64,000 nucleotides of DNA from NCBI GenBank assembly GCA_019787685.1, contig JAHNUO010000064.1, forward strand, positions 1 through 64,000, in the 5' to 3' direction. Made by a program: the position numbers and the translations under genes. Below are positions 1 to 11,255 of this stretch, piece after piece. Origin of the DNA: Chiua virens. Lineage: Eukaryota > Basidiomycota > Agaricomycetes > Boletales > Boletaceae. The notes beneath the pieces are model-generated. The model was not told the origin of the DNA. It was given only the letters and a program-made list of their open reading frames with translations, and did no database searches. Position 1 is the first letter of the stretch; each line of letters begins with the position of its first letter.

Positions 1-31
1 TTCTTGTACCCATGTACTAGTAGCTGAGCTT

Positions 32-373
32 TTGTCCCAATCTATGCAAATCCCAGTTAGATTGAACATTACTGCTACCTCCCAAGACGTTGACACCCAC
101 GCTCTCATTGACTCTGGGGCTGGGATCAATTGCATTGACTGGCATTTCGTCCAGAAACACAAGTTCCTGAAGGATCGCCTTCCGAAACCCATCCCGGTTA
201 GGAATGTTGACTCTACTGCAAACAAGAACGGTGACATCAAATTCACCACCACCCTTCAGATCGCTCTTGGTGGAGTGTTCCAGCGCATCAAGTTCCACAT
301 CATTCACTGTGGTTCCGAAAACGTCATCCTAGGACTCCCCTGGCTTAAGGCAACCAATCCAGTCATCGATTGA
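32..373 (+). pseudogene. G1 aspartic protease (retropepsin) region
   Basis: This part of the pol polyprotein would cleave Gag-Pol. The active-site signature is LIDSGAGINCI (residues about 26-36 of this stretch), and a second hydrophobic segment, VILGLPWL, lies near the end as in retropepsin-like domains. The frame is closed by TGA at 371-373. At that place the paralogous copies in this window have Trp (IDWV), so this is a Trp-to-stop mutation. The same frame reopens at once and runs into the RT linker. The start shown is only the first Met in the open frame, because the real polyprotein starts outside the window. Confidence 0.85.
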
Positions 374-1960
374 GTAGCCAAAACTATCACCGTGTCTGCC
401 CCTGAACCCGACCTTCCTCCCATCACCACCGATGAACCCAAACACTCCGCCAGACTCGCTCACCCGCCTCCCATCCGTCCTGTCTGCCATCTCGATGTCA
501 ATCCCATCTGGGACGGCAAACTCTACGATTACCTTGACACCGAAACTGGGCACCATTTTATGACCCAATCCGTGCAACACTCTGTCAACCGTGTCATGCA
601 TGCTGGACAATGCTTCATTCGGACCACTCAACCCGAGAAGCTCACCAATGCTACCACCCTTGCAGCCGCAGCAAAGAAACCCAAAGTCACCCTCCCTTCG
701 GAATACTCGGAATTCGAATCCGTGTTCGCGAAGGAAGCCTTTAATCAGATGCCCCCCTCGAGGTCTTGTGACCACGAAATCCATCTGAAAGACACCTTTG
801 AACCAAAGGTCAGAAAGGTCTACCCCTTGTCCCCAGACGAGTGCAAGGCCACCGACGACTTCATCGACGAACACCTTGCCAATGGCAAGATCCGCCCTTC
901 AAACTCTCCTCAGGCCTCCCCTTTTTCTTCGTCAAGAAGAAGGATGGCAAACTCTGTCCTTGTCAAGATTACCACTACATCAACAAACACACTGTTCATG
1001 ACACCTACCCCCTTCCTCTCATCTCTGACCTCATCGACAAACTGAAGGACACCAAACTGTTCACCAAGTTTGATGTCCGATGGGGTTACAACAATGTTTG
1101 TATCAAGGACGGACACCAATGGAAAGCCGCTTTCATCACCCACCACGGCCTCTTCGAACCCACGGTCATGTTCTTTGGACTGACCAATTCTCCAGCGACA
1201 TTCCAACATTTCATGAACGACTCCTTCTGTGATATGATCACCGAAGGATGGCTCGTCATCTACATGGATGACCTCCTCATCTTCTCTGAAGACGAGGCAA
1301 CCCACACTGAGCGCACCAAACGTGTTCTCGCTCGCATGAAGGAACTCGACCTTCACTTGAAACTCAAAAAGTGCCACTTCACCACCACCGAAGTAGAATA
1401 CCTCGGCATGATCACCCGACCAGGCGAGCTCGCCATGGACCCCGTCAAAGTAGCCAGTATCACTGACTGGCCAACTCCCACCAAGCTCAAAGACGTCAGA
1501 TCGTTCATGGGCTTTGCCAACTTCTACTGTCGGTTCATCCCCGACTACTCCACCATAGCCCGACCCCTCGTCAATCTCACAAAGAAAGACGCTCCCTGGA
1601 TTTGGGGACCCTCCCAGACCTCCGCCTTTGAACACCTCAAAAAGGCCTTTACCACGGATCCCGTACTCCGGTTTCCTGATACCTCCCGACCCTTTGCCAT
1701 TGCCACCGACGCTTCAAAGTACGCGACCAGTGGAGTGCTTCTCCAGACTGACGTAAATGGCGACTGGAAACCATGCTCCTACCTTTCGCAGTCTTTCAAC
1801 GCTGCCGAAAGGAACTACAATATCTATGACCGCGAACTCCTTGCTGTCATCCGTTTTCTCAAAGCTTGGCGCCACTACCTTCGTGGCAGCACACATCCCG
1901 TCACAGTCTTCTCTGACCACAAGAATCTGACATACTTCCATCAGCCCCAGAATTGAACCG
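374..1960 (+). pseudogene. G1 reverse transcriptase and RNase H
   Basis: This section copies element RNA into DNA. The linker and the first RT motifs read in one frame to about 920. A frameshift in the pyrimidine run near 910-930 then moves RT to another frame, which stays open to 1956. The polymerase signature is YMDD, at about 1261-1272, so both catalytic aspartates are present, unlike in copies G2 and G3. FAIATDASKYATSGVL (about 1690-1735) marks the RNase H domain with its first catalytic Asp. The frame ends at a TGA at 1954-1956 that looks like a one-base loss in the RNase H connection. The copy is therefore inactive although its active-site residues are intact. Confidence 0.9.
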
Positions 1961-1980
1961 CTGACAAGCTCGTTGGCTCC

Positions 1981-4246
1981 TTGACCTCGCTGACTTCGAC
2001 CTCACCTTCTCCCACGTTCCCGGAAAACTATGCACTCTCTTGTCGCCCTGATCATATCACCTCCAACTCTGACAATGAGAACGTCACGCTCCTCCGTGAT
2101 GACGTCTTTATCAACCTTGTAACACCAGACCTGCAATCCCTAATCGCCAAATCCTCAGTTAGTGATCCTCTGGTCTTAGACACCCTCAACACCCTAGACA
2201 GTGGCCTCCCTTCCTCTTTCCGGGCCCACCTCTCCGACTGGAAATACGACACGGGTGTCCTTACCTACCAAGGCCGCGTCTACGTTCCCCCCAACCTTGA
2301 ACTCCAGCAACAGATCGTCGCCCGACACCACGATTCGCACTCTGCTGGGCACCCTGGCTTCCTGAAAACCCGTCAGCTCGTCGCCACTGAATTTTGGTGG
2401 CCCGGGCTCGCCTCCTTTGTCCGTGCCTACGTCTCGGGTTGTGCCGCATGTCAGCAGCACAAAGTCAATACTCACCCGACCACCCCTCCCTTGTCTTCGA
2501 TCCCCTCCAATTGCTCTCGGCCGTTGTAGGGAATAGGTATTCCCTGTGCTCGCATAGCACGTTTCCGCACCCTGTCGTCACCTGATCCCGATCCTGATCT
2601 GTCTGCTTGTGCGAACTCATCCGGATTGCTGTATCCACGCCCGATTTGCCTTGGACTCTTTTATTTTATTTTTGATGCTCCTTATTCGTACTTAGCATTG
2701 GCTAGACCATGTCATGCAGCCCTTGCAGGGACGTTCGGGTGCCTCTCGAACTTTATACCGTACGAAAACCTTCTTTTTATTATTATCCTTACTTAGGACA
2801 AGTCTGAGGGTATTCCTGAGGACTATAAATTCACTGTATTGACAAAAATACAGTAGCTTTTGCCCGTGCACATCTGTCTCACATCGTTTTCGGTCGACGT
2901 TCGTTTTCTCTCGCTCTCCTTGTATTTTCTCAATCCAGATCAGACTGCCATGTCCACTTTTCTATCCGTTTTAATCCGGATTCGCCCCGGATTCATCTCG
3001 GACTACTCAAAAACCATTATTCATCGTTCACCAACTCAGTGTTGTCCCTGGGTCGAACGGAATCGCATTCCTTCACCCTCTTTCTATTTCTTTCAATCCC
3101 CCTGAGTATTGCACTTCAGCCGGGATTCATTACCTTCACCGTTCCAGAACGTATCTGTGGATCTTATCACAGATCTCCCCACCTCCGCTGAGGGTTATGA
3201 TTCTCTCATGGTCGTGGTCGACCACGGCCTTACAAAGGGGGTAATTCTTTGCCCTACCGTAAAAACCGCCGACTCGGCAGGCATAGCTTGTCTCTTTTTC
3301 CACAAGGTTTACACCCGATTCGGCCTCTATGACAAGATTATCTCCAACCGTGGCCCACAGTTCGCTTCTGCTTTGCAAAAGAACTCTCCCGGCTTATCAG
3401 ATACCGTCTCTCTCTCTCTACTGCCTACCATCCCCAATCAGATGGTGAAATGGAACGAGTCAACCAGGAAGTCGAGACCTATCTCCACATGTATTGCCAA
3501 AACAATCTGGAGAAATGGGCCGACTTACTCCCTATGGCCGAATTCGCACACAACCACTGTCCTCACTCCGTCACCGGCAAGTCGCCGTTCTTCTTGATGA
3601 TGGGATACAAACCCCGTCCCCTACCCGCTATCATAGCGGAAACCAAACTTCCAGCTGTTGAAGAACACCTCCAGGCTCTCTCCGCTGCCTGTGATGAAGC
3701 CCTCGCCGCCCACGAACTTGCTCGTCAGGCTATGAAAGCTCGATCCTTCCGCAAATTTAAACCATTTGCCAAAGGAGACCAAGTATGGCTAGAAGCCCAC
3801 AACCTGAAACAGGAGCTCATCTCCCCGAAACTTGCATCCCACCGAGAAGGACTGTTCACAATCACGGAAGTCCTCTCTCCGCTTACCTACCGCCTCCGCC
3901 TTCCCAAGACCTGGAAGATCCATCCAGTCTTCCATGCTTCCCTGTTATCGCCCTATCGCGAAACAGAAACCTACGGCCCAAACTTCCCGAAACCACCACC
4001 TGACCTTATCGCTGGGGAAGAGGAATACGAAATTGAGTGGATCTTACGCCACACACAGAACCCGCGAAACCGCAAGTTCCTGATCCGATGGAAAGGGTAC
4101 TCCACTGCAGATGACTCATGGGAACCCGAATCCAATCTCGGAAATGCCAAGGATACCGTTGACGCTTATAAGCGGACCCATCCCAAGGATTTCCCCTCAA
4201 ACGGTTCCCTTTCCATCCCGCCAAGACCACCTCGTTCCCCACTCTG
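1981..4246 (+). pseudogene. G1 integrase with C-terminal chromodomain, split by a solo LTR
   Basis: The integrase would insert element DNA, and the chromodomain would steer it to modified histones. The HHCC zinc domain lies at about 2325-2470 (His-His ... CAACQQH). The catalytic core begins after the solo LTR at 3139 ([10 protein letters not shown], first Asp). The usual second motif SDRGPQF reads SNRGPQF at about 3343-3363, so the second catalytic Asp is Asn. A frameshift near 3440 moves the rest to another frame (MERVNQEV, with the catalytic Glu). The chromodomain is at about 4017-4190 (EYEIEWILRH, FLIRWKGY, DSWEPESNL). Frameshifts, the Asp-to-Asn change and the insertion all make it non-functional. 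Confidence 0.9.
2525..3138 (+). mobile_element. Solo LTR of family L3 inside G1 integrase
   Basis: The sequence runs TGTAGGGAAT ... TACCTTCA, with canonical TG/CA ends and 614 bp. It sits between two halves of one integrase frame. The bases CCGT flank both sides (2521-2524 and 3139-3142), giving a 4-bp duplication. The same LTR begins the element at 58391, which confirms the ends. It opens with an inverted repeat, GGGAATA-GG-TATTCCC. A candidate TATA segment, GACTATAAATTC, is at about 2820-2831. No internal region is present, so this is a solo LTR left by recombination between the two LTRs. Confidence 0.88.
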
Positions 4247-4277
4247 ACCACCTCCACCCGTCTCCATCAAAGCGATA

Positions 4278-5489
4278 ATGACCTACCGTTCCTGCTCTAC
4301 TCCCGACTTTGAGAACGAGATCATCCACTCCGTCCCTGTCTTCACCCCTACCGCGTCCATTCCCCACCTACCTCTCCCACCGCCGGCAACACCCGCCTCC
4401 AATGTCTCCACCCTCTCCACCGAATCCTCCCTCACAGAGTCCACCAGACCCCCTTCTCCTGCTGTTTCAGCAGTTGCCTCTGCAGGATGGGGAGCTCCTT
4501 CTCAATGGCCTGTTCCTTCTGAGCGCCCTAATCGCGTTCATTCTCCTCTCCAGGCGGTAGACCTCCCTTACCACTCACATACTATCTGTTCCTCCTCTTC
4601 GTCCCCCAAGTACTTTCGCCGCATGCGCGAACTCATCCTAGATCCCATGATGGCTTTCCCCATCGAGCACCACCTCGACTTGAACTCCCCGCTCAACGCT
4701 CTCTACTTGGCGTATCTCCAATGCGAGCACCTCACCTTCGTCCAGTCCAACCTACTCAGTCATGATCGTCATTCCCACCTCCTCTCTGCGGTTACCGGAC
4801 AAATCCACGACCGTATCCACGCCTACATCGAGCACACCCTCCACCAGATGCAGATGGGTGAGTTTCTAGAAGACCTCCACCGCTACCAAGCGGACCTTTC
4901 CCGCCGAATGGCTCCTCCCACTCGCCCGTCCTCTACCCCATCCGCCTCTTCCACTCCCTTCACTGAAGAAGAGATGCTCGCCTGTAACCGCGCCGAGGCC
5001 GAACTGATGTTTCGGACTGGTCAGGTATCCCTCCCCGACGATCACCCCCGTTGGCACGAAGCATGCTTCGAATGCCGAAAACTCGGCCACATCCGCATTG
5101 AGTGCCCCATGTACCAATGCCCCATCTGTCTTACCTGGGCCCCCGGTCACATCCAGTCCCACTGTCCTGGACAACCTCCTCAGGTATGCACTCGCATCCC
5201 CCTTGCCAACTGGCTTGCTCCCATGGCCTCCGGGAATACTTGGACAAGATGCTCCCCTCGTCCCACCATCCCATCCACGTCGTCCTCCTCGACGAACTCG
5301 TCTTCATCGTCTCGCCACAACGGCCACTCCATACTCCCTGTACCCCCACCTCAACGAGCCTGCTGCCATGCGCGACAACATTCCGCGTCTCCTGATCGAT
5401 GCTCGGTCTCCCCGTGTGATGACCCCATCGATGACGAGGGCTACGCCAATATCACCGGCAGTCCTGTCCGTGATGTGTTCGATTTCTAG
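4278..5489 (+). CDS. G1 third ORF (ORF3) downstream of pol, with two zinc knuckles
   Basis: A 403-residue open frame starts shortly after the integrase-chromodomain frame and ends just before the polypurine tract and the LTR. The N-terminal third is rich in Pro, Ser and Thr. A conserved middle block (about residues 115-210, MRELILDPMMAFPIEHH onward) follows. Near residues 263-296 come two Cys/His motifs: CFECRKLGHIRIEC (C-x2-C-x4-H-x4-C, a retroviral-type zinc knuckle) and CPICLTWAPGHIQSHC (a wider variant). The same ORF is found, more decayed, in G2 and G3, so it belongs to the family. The family also has a normal Gag zinc knuckle (seen in G3), so this is an extra nucleic-acid-binding candidate. 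Its function is unknown. Confidence 0.8.
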   Translation: MTYRSCSTPDFENEIIHSVPVFTPTASIPHLPLPPPATPASNVSTLSTESSLTESTRPPSPAVSAVASAGWGAPSQWPVPSERPNRVHSPLQAVDLPYHSHTICSSSSSPKYFRRMRELILDPMMAFPIEHHLDLNSPLNALYLAYLQCEHLTFVQSNLLSHDRHSHLLSAVTGQIHDRIHAYIEHTLHQMQMGEFLEDLHRYQADLSRRMAPPTRPSSTPSASSTPFTEEEMLACNRAEAELMFRTGQVSLPDDHPRWHEACFECRKLGHIRIECPMYQCPICLTWAPGHIQSHCPGQPPQVCTRIPLANWLAPMASGNTWTRCSPRPTIPSTSSSSTNSSSSSRHNGHSILPVPPPQRACCHARQHSASPDRCSVSPCDDPIDDEGYANITGSPVRDVFDF

Positions 5490-5531
5490 TGATGATCTTT
5501 GCTTGGTGCTTTGATCGTACTCCGGGGGTAA

Positions 5532-6259
5532 TGTTACAATTTCTTTCTTTTGTCTCACTTGTACCTCTTCACTTTACTCGATACTTAGGTATCTTCGTAC
5601 ATTCATCCATACCCGTTCTCTTTTAATGTTTGTAACTCCACACCGGCTTTACCCGAGTGCTTACGTTCTTCCTTTCTCATCATCTTCTGATGGCATCGCA
5701 CTTACTCATTCAATTCTCGTCATCATCCGATGGCTTCGCATTTGTCATTTCATCTTCATCATCGCCCGTTGCCTCCGCATTGTACGATTCCCTTTTTGAT
5801 TATTGTGCACTTCCCTTTTGGCCCTTTGCTCTTCCGCTCTTCTGGCCTACCCCTTTTAGTTACTTGGTCCGTGCACGATTCTTGTAGTATAAATACCTCG
5901 CAGCGATACTCTTGTACTCTAGTCTTGATCTCTGCAATCTAGCTGAGTATCTCTGCTCCACTCGCCACTGCGCCTGTGACCACTCGACCGGACTACTCCT
6001 AGTCCTCCTTGAAACACTCAGACTCATCGTAGTCAACCCTTGACCCTCAACCATCCCGCGGGTATAGATTCCCAACCGGACAACTCTCAGCAACGCCTGA
6101 GTTTTCACTCGTCTCTCTGGTAGCAATCCGCTGACCAGAAACCCTCGTTCAACTCTTCAGCGCACCACGTATCAAGTGGTGGTTGTTTGAGTTATCGCAG
6201 CCACTTGGTACTTGGCGCTTTTGCGGCTACACTAGGTCCTACCCGGAACTATCATAACA
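5532..6259 (+). repeat. G1 3' LTR (family L1)
   Basis: The LTR begins TGTTACAATTTC and ends ATCATAACA (728 bp) and follows a G-rich tract. A TATA box (TATAAATA) is at about 5888-5895. About 30 bases further on lies AGTCTTGATCTC, the segment whose complement is found next to the LTR in G3 (see the finding on self-priming). The same LTR family occurs in G2, G3 and as solo copies at 53354 and 62481. Confidence 0.92.
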
Positions 6260-7239
6260 GCTTCCAGTCATCACACTACCAACCAACACATCACTGTCAT
6301 CCTTCAGAGGTTAACTCCTCATTCTTTGTCTCACTGTAGAAAACTAAAAATAGGTGATATAGAGAAACAAAAAAGATGGCCAGCAGAAAAGATGGCCAGC
6401 AGATTGGCTAGAATATGACCCCTCCCAAAAGAATAGGTGAATAGGGGGGCTAATTGAACCAAAAAAGAGGAGAAGAATAGGGGTTTTTCTAACTGTTACA
6501 AAACTCCTTCCTTTTTTTTTGCCCATTCCTTGGAGAAAAAAAAAAAAAAAAAAAAACAGCCCCTATCCAGGTCACATTGACCCCCTCCCAAAAGAAAAAA
6601 AAACACAAACAAACAAACAAACAACGAGGAAATGTCCTGGAACGTGGAGAAAAACGCTCGCTGCGCTCGAGGCCATCTACGCCCCTGTGGATGGCGAGGC
6701 ATAGATCCTAGCAAGCTGAATAATGAAGACATCTCTAGAGATACAGGCGGGCTTAGTCAAACTTTGCCTCAAATGATCCACAACAGGGCTAACATTGAGG
6801 ATATGATGATATTAGAATGATAGCATAATGACAATGAGAAACGACGATGTAATGAGGTATGTTCTCCACCTTCTGAAGTGACATTGTGGCATCTGAGTAC
6901 CTCCATGTGGAATGCAGCACCCACAACCTACCCACCATTCTTCTATGTATTTAGAGTGCCTGCATTGAGATGGATAAGGTGGGGTCTAGCAGCAAGGTTA
7001 TGACAGCTATTGATTTACTTATGTGGTTTCCATGTACCATGTACATTTTGATTACATATATTCACCTGTCTAAGACAGGAATGCCCTTCAGGCAATGAAG
7101 ATGAAAAGGAACATGCCAGACATATGTAACTGCAGATCAGTATGTAAAGGGCTCCGATTACTGTATATTGAACTGTGAGTTGTCATGACAACCTGCGGAG
7201 TACATATATATTTGCATCCATCACTCGCTTTCTCTTACA
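6260..7239. other. Non-coding stretch, low complexity
   Basis: I see no gene here. There is a run of about 22 A at about 6536-6557, a (CAAA)n-like patch at about 6603-6622, and a short GC-rich block at 6650-6705. Short open frames on both strands are low-complexity products of the A and T runs. The end of the G1 LTR lies at the left edge. Confidence 0.5.
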
Positions 7240-8510
7240 ATGGATCCACTGTCTCCATTGTTTCAGTGCCCTGCTGGGTCTCCCATAGAATTTGTGGACA
7301 TGATTTCTGCATACATGCAGTGGCGATACCAATCTGTCATCGGTGCATCCCATTTTCCCAATGACATAATACCGAACATAAAAATACCTCTGGTAGTTGT
7401 TACTGAAGTGGACCAGATCGTTGATGTCCTAGTGAAGGCCAGACACAATCAATGTGTGTGATGGCTTATGCGGAAATGACAAATGCTGAATATCATCAGT
7501 TCAGATTTATTGACAAACTTTGACGTATTCATAGAAGCAGCATCCTCTGCCAAATACGCCTGCAGAAATACAAGGAAGATCTCCTCACAAACTGAAAATT
7601 CATCAGAAGACTATGTGACCCTGAACACCCCAACCTTGCTAGTCGACAAGGACATATTATACCATTATTACATGGTACCTGCCTGGATTACTGAGCCATA
7701 TTAACCAGGTGCGTTCTGTCCCATCTGACCATCATGCACTCAATTTGGTGGGCCAGGAGTGGATTTGGCACCTCACTCAATATTTGAAGAGTTCCCTACA
7801 ATCCAGCCTAACAGCATCAGAAGATGGTGAGCCATGGTGGACGCATATAGAATATTTCCACAAGGATGCGGACCTAAAAGGATGTATCAATATGTCTCTG
7901 GGATGGTTTCAGCAGGGATATAATGTATGCCTGCAGTCTTATTTCACTCTGCAACATTCACATGTTTTTTGTAGGAGCACAATAGCTGCATGGATGTGTC
8001 TGCGAATCTATGATGCCCTGCAAGTGTGTCCAAATGCTGCCAATGGCTTACGGAAATGCATGATGTGCATGCATTGCTCTCCGCAACATTGAGTATCATG
8101 CATCTGGAGCTTTACCTGTGGGGTCGAGAATCAGTGATCCGACTCTGGAATGTAGCATCTGTTGCAAAATAAACAAACATATTGGATACTCTCAGTCTGT
8201 GGCCCTGTGTATACAATACTGTTTCAATCATGGTTAATCACTGCAGCCCATATCACGTAGACATTAACGGGAAAGTGGAGTGGTTCAATCAGTTGTTGAC
8301 TGTTGGACAATACAATGGATTAGACATGGTTTTCCCCGTCAGCGACTACGCTTGCAGTATGAACCCGGGACAATGGTAGCATTTTCCAGGCGGCTAATCG
8401 TACATGGCACAGGAGATATTACAGGGGACCGAGCTTGTCTGGCCTGGTATATGCAGAGGAAAGTGCATTCTGCATTGGGAATCTCTGAATGTAACTTTGT
8501 AATGTTGTAG
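7240..8510 (+). pseudogene. TET/JBP-family 2-oxoglutarate/Fe(II) dioxygenase remnant
   Basis: TET/JBP enzymes oxidise the methyl group of thymine or 5-methylcytosine. The C-terminal half carries the family's core in order: YHVDINGKVEWFNQLL (8251-8298; His-x-Asp iron ligands), the strand LQYEPGTMVAF, VHGTGD (8401-8418; distal iron His) and RACLAWYMQRKVH (8431-8469; Arg expected to bind 2-oxoglutarate). Upstream, SATLSIMHLELY near 8078-8115 fits the helical insert of the basidiomycete versions. A probable 51-nt GT-AG intron is at 7924-7974. Frame changes near 7453, 7670, 8020 and 8340 make it a pseudogene. The N-terminal limit at 7240 is only the first plausible Met. Basidiomycete members are known to travel with KDZ transposons, and a KDZ remnant lies 2.7 kb downstream. 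The assignment rests on remembered motifs. Confidence 0.65.
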
Positions 8511-8595
8511 TAAGGGTAATAAGATATTTGACTACATCTTCCAACTCAAACAGTAAGCGATGCACTGATGAAACATGACTGCAGAATAGAATGAC

Positions 8596-8832
8596 ATGTT
8601 ACTAGACACATTAGCATTCCTTGCTGGCATCCCGAGTGTGGACATATTTCACACAATGTTTAGGAATGACATTTCTGCTGTTTTGGTGTCGGCTGCTCTC
8701 CACCACATGTGGAGGTGGGCCACAGGCAGAAGTCACAATCCGCATCCATCATTGTGGAAGAAAGGAGCTGTCATCCGCCTAGGTCTACGTGAAGACAATG
8801 TATTCAAGGGAATGCTTCGATTGCGCACTTAG
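8596..8832 (+). other. Short unassigned open frame
   Basis: A 78-codon open frame follows the dioxygenase remnant. It has no motif I recognise and no obvious splice link to its neighbours. It could be a last, degraded exon of the upstream gene or chance. Confidence 0.15.
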
Positions 8833-8873
8833 GCGTGTAGAAAATGTGAATAAGAGTGTATTGGTACCGATTG

Positions 8874-9645
8874 CTATGAATTGAATGGGTTGAAGACACT
8901 GTTTCGTATTCCAACAATGTCACTCAGATCCACAATCCGCCTAGCAGAATGCTGCAGCTCGAGTGAATGATCATGGTCCATTTTCAGTAGCTCCTGCAAG
9001 CATAGGAGTATTGCCTCCTCCTCTTGATCTAATTCTAGATTCTCTTGGTGATTCAATGGGGATTTGTCACCCCATAGGTTCTTGTCAGAGTGTTATAAAT
9101 CCTGGCGATAAAATAACTACATTCATACATACCTGAAAATAGACCGTAGCTTCTTCTTCAAAGCAAATTTCCTTTGTCCAGTCCATATCCTCACCATTCC
9201 ACCATGCTCTGTTGAAGGTGTAATTGAGTGAGACATCCCAGCTGTCAAGGAACCTTGGAATGTTGTTGATCAGATGTGTGTGATTGGCTCCCAAGGTCCG
9301 GAGTTCTTCCACAAATGTCTCTTCTCGATTTTCACAAGAGGGAGAGCGTAGATACTGGCCATATGCAGTGGGGGGGTAGATGGGGACACCACAGTAGGTG
9401 GAATACCACAATTGACATACTTCATAGATGTGCTTTGCATGAAAACGTCATTTATTGTGGTCTCACAATAAAATTCATCAGTACTCATGACTTCCCTGTT
9501 AAAGTTTTCAAACCAATCTTTAGGCCATGACGCCTTCACTTGAGATGTTAGTGACATGGTGGTGGCTTCAAGACGGCATCCGGAATAGTACATTGCCATC
9601 TGGATTGCAGATGGCGAGATATGCTTTGTGGTACTTGTGGACATA
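8874..9645 (-). pseudogene. Unrecognised coding remnant, frameshifted, abutting mariner T1
   Basis: Two overlapping minus-strand frames carry protein-like sequence: an N-terminal part (KDWFENFNREVMSTDEFY) in one frame, then a part rich in Trp and Tyr (SWDVSLNYTFNRAWWNG) in the next. The shift is near 9400. A third piece, acidic and Leu-rich, follows at 8874-9056. Mariner T1 inserted at its upstream edge (9646), so the 5' end is displaced to beyond 10947. I do not recognise the family. Its position between the dioxygenase and the KDZ remnant suggests it belonged to the same transposon block, but that is inference. Confidence 0.35.
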
Positions 9646-9647
9646 TA

Positions 9648-10946
9648 CAGTGACTCCAAAAACCGTTCCAATAACTAACCCCAAACTGGGGCGTGAAGCG
9701 CCCTGAAATCACCCGTGGGAATCACACCTCACTTTGGTGAGACCAAACAAAGTACAAATGCTTGGCTACAAATCGGTCCCTTGGTCATGTGATTTGACTC
9801 ATGGGCTGTGGAGATATGCCTATTTTAAATCAGGATTACCATTGGAACAGTTTTTGGACTTTTGATACTGAAAGGGTATTTGGTATATATCAGTACTTGG
9901 TATATTCTCCTTTGGCCTTAACCACAGCCTGTACCCTCCTTGGCATGCTTTCAATCAACTTCTGACACTCCTCAACTGGTATTCCCTCCCATACCTCCTG
10001 AATCCTTTTCTATAACTCCAAAATTCCATTAGGGGAATGTTCATACTCTGCCAGCCTTCTCTTGAGGTAACTCCAGAGATGTTCAATGGGATTGAGGTCA
10101 GGGGACTGTGCAGGCCACACCATGGTCTCAAAATCCTGCTCTTCCAACCACTCCTTTACCTTTCTACAGGTGTGCTTGGGGTCATTGTCTTGCTGAAAGA
10201 TGATGTCAGGTGGATCAAGACCATAATACTGCAGAGTATTCAGCAGATCATCCTTCAAAATCTGAAGGTAAAGGTCCCCATCCATCCTACCATCAATCTT
10301 AGCAGCATAGCCAACTCCCTGCCAAGTCATACACTCCCATACCATCACAGATCCTCCTCCAAATTTCACAGTTCCTTGTACTAGCCTGTCACTGAGGCCC
10401 TCACCTGGCCTTTTCCACACCCACTTGTACCCATCTGATCCTAGGCGATTGATTTTGGTCTCATCAGACCATATGACCCTCTTCCAGTCCTCTATAGTCC
10501 AATCCTTGTGAGCAATAGCAAAGTCCAAGCGAGCCTTGCAATGTTTAGCAGAAAGTAAAGGACATTTGGGCTTGACTACAGCCTTCAACCCAGATTTTTT
10601 CAGGTGGTGACAAATGGTGTTAGGATGGAGAGGCTGGTTAATGACATTGGAGAGTGCTTTGGTCACCTGGACAGCATTCTCTGCCTTGTGAGAAGAGATG
10701 AGATGGATAGCATGGCGAATATTGGTAGGGGAAAGCTTAGGTGGACAACCCCCAACAGACTTTTGGAGGTCAGAACGCTCCTTGGAATGAAGTCTGGAGA
10801 TGGTAGCAAGGCCCACACCAGTGCTAGATGCAATAGAACGAATGGAATGACCAGAATCAAGCTGAGCGAGAATGGTATTCTTTTGAGTAGTAGAGAGAGA
10901 TCACATGGTTTGGGGTTAGTTATTGGAACGGTTTTTGGAGTCACTG
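9648..10946 (-). mobile_element. T1: Tc1/mariner element
   Basis: Terminal inverted repeats of about 40 bp begin CAGTGACTCCAAAAACCG on the left (from 9648) and end with its reverse complement on the right (to 10946). A TA dinucleotide flanks both sides (9646-9647 and 10947-10948), the target duplication typical of this superfamily. The element is 1299 bp. A further inverted copy of the terminal motif lies inside the left end near 9839-9866, between the terminus and the transposase stop. One transposase pseudogene fills the rest. Confidence 0.93.
9890..10906 (-). pseudogene. T1 transposase (DD34E), two nonsense codons
   Basis: The frame from ATG at 10906 to TGA at 9890-9892 is 338 codons, exactly the length of the intact T2 protein. 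It has the N-terminal helix-turn-helix (GHSIRSIASSTGVGLATI) and the catalytic triad: Asp in WSDETKINR, Asp in QQDNDPKHT, and Glu in NPIEHLW, with 34 residues between the last two. Codon 2 is TGA (10901-10903), probably from CGA, and codon 299 is TAG (10010-10012), where the T2 paralogue has Trp. Otherwise the frame is open, so decay is recent. These two transitions alone would stop production of a full protein. Confidence 0.93.
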
Positions 10947-11255
10947 TAGGTTGTGTGTGGAAAGATCAAGATGAAGGAATATTCTCAAGATGATGATATA
11001 GAAGCCACTGGAGGGTGATTTGTTGGCTTTTCCACGCTTTGCTCTCATCGCACAGCCACGAATGGTGTGGTGTGGACTCAGATGTGTCAGGGGTCTGTAA
11101 TGCAGCCATGCAGGCAGTACATTCTCCAAAAGCTAGTGTAACAATGACAAAATTGACAAAAATGAGTTACAATAAATGGAAATATGCATAGGACTCTACA
11201 GGCCCATCTGCTGGGAGGGTTCCGTGGAGATCGCTTTCATCCGCATTTGTTCCCA

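Larger units (their letters stand above)
1..6259 (+). mobile_element. G1: Ty3/gypsy chromovirus, 5' part outside the window
   Basis: The domain order protease, reverse transcriptase, RNase H, integrase, chromodomain, extra zinc-knuckle ORF and LTR is that of a Ty3/gypsy chromovirus. The window opens inside the protease region, so gag and the 5' LTR are missing. A purine tract (about 5522-5530) lies directly before the 3' LTR. Several frameshifts, a stop in the protease region and a solo LTR in the integrase make the copy defective. It is CpG-rich compared with its relatives G2 and G3 in this window and is probably the youngest of the three. The target-site duplication cannot be checked because the 5' end is not present. 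Confidence 0.93.

Noticed and set aside
910..1635. Long open frames opposite the G1 pol and other retroelement genes
   Set aside because: They mirror well-recognised pol or transposase frames, have no motifs and share codon-position bias with the real strand.
6536..6557. Poly-A run as the tail of a LINE or processed pseudogene
   Set aside because: No target duplication and no RT or gene-like sequence upstream; several A- and T-rich patches lie nearby, so low complexity is the simpler reading.
9846..10906. Premature stops of T1 and T3 as evidence of classical RIP
   Set aside because: They fit CGA to TGA or TGG to TAG transitions, but changes are few and not saturated across the elements; CpG deamination is enough.
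10604..10993. Plus-strand ORF over the start of the T1 transposase
   Set aside because: It is antisense to the DD34E transposase and runs through the terminal repeat.
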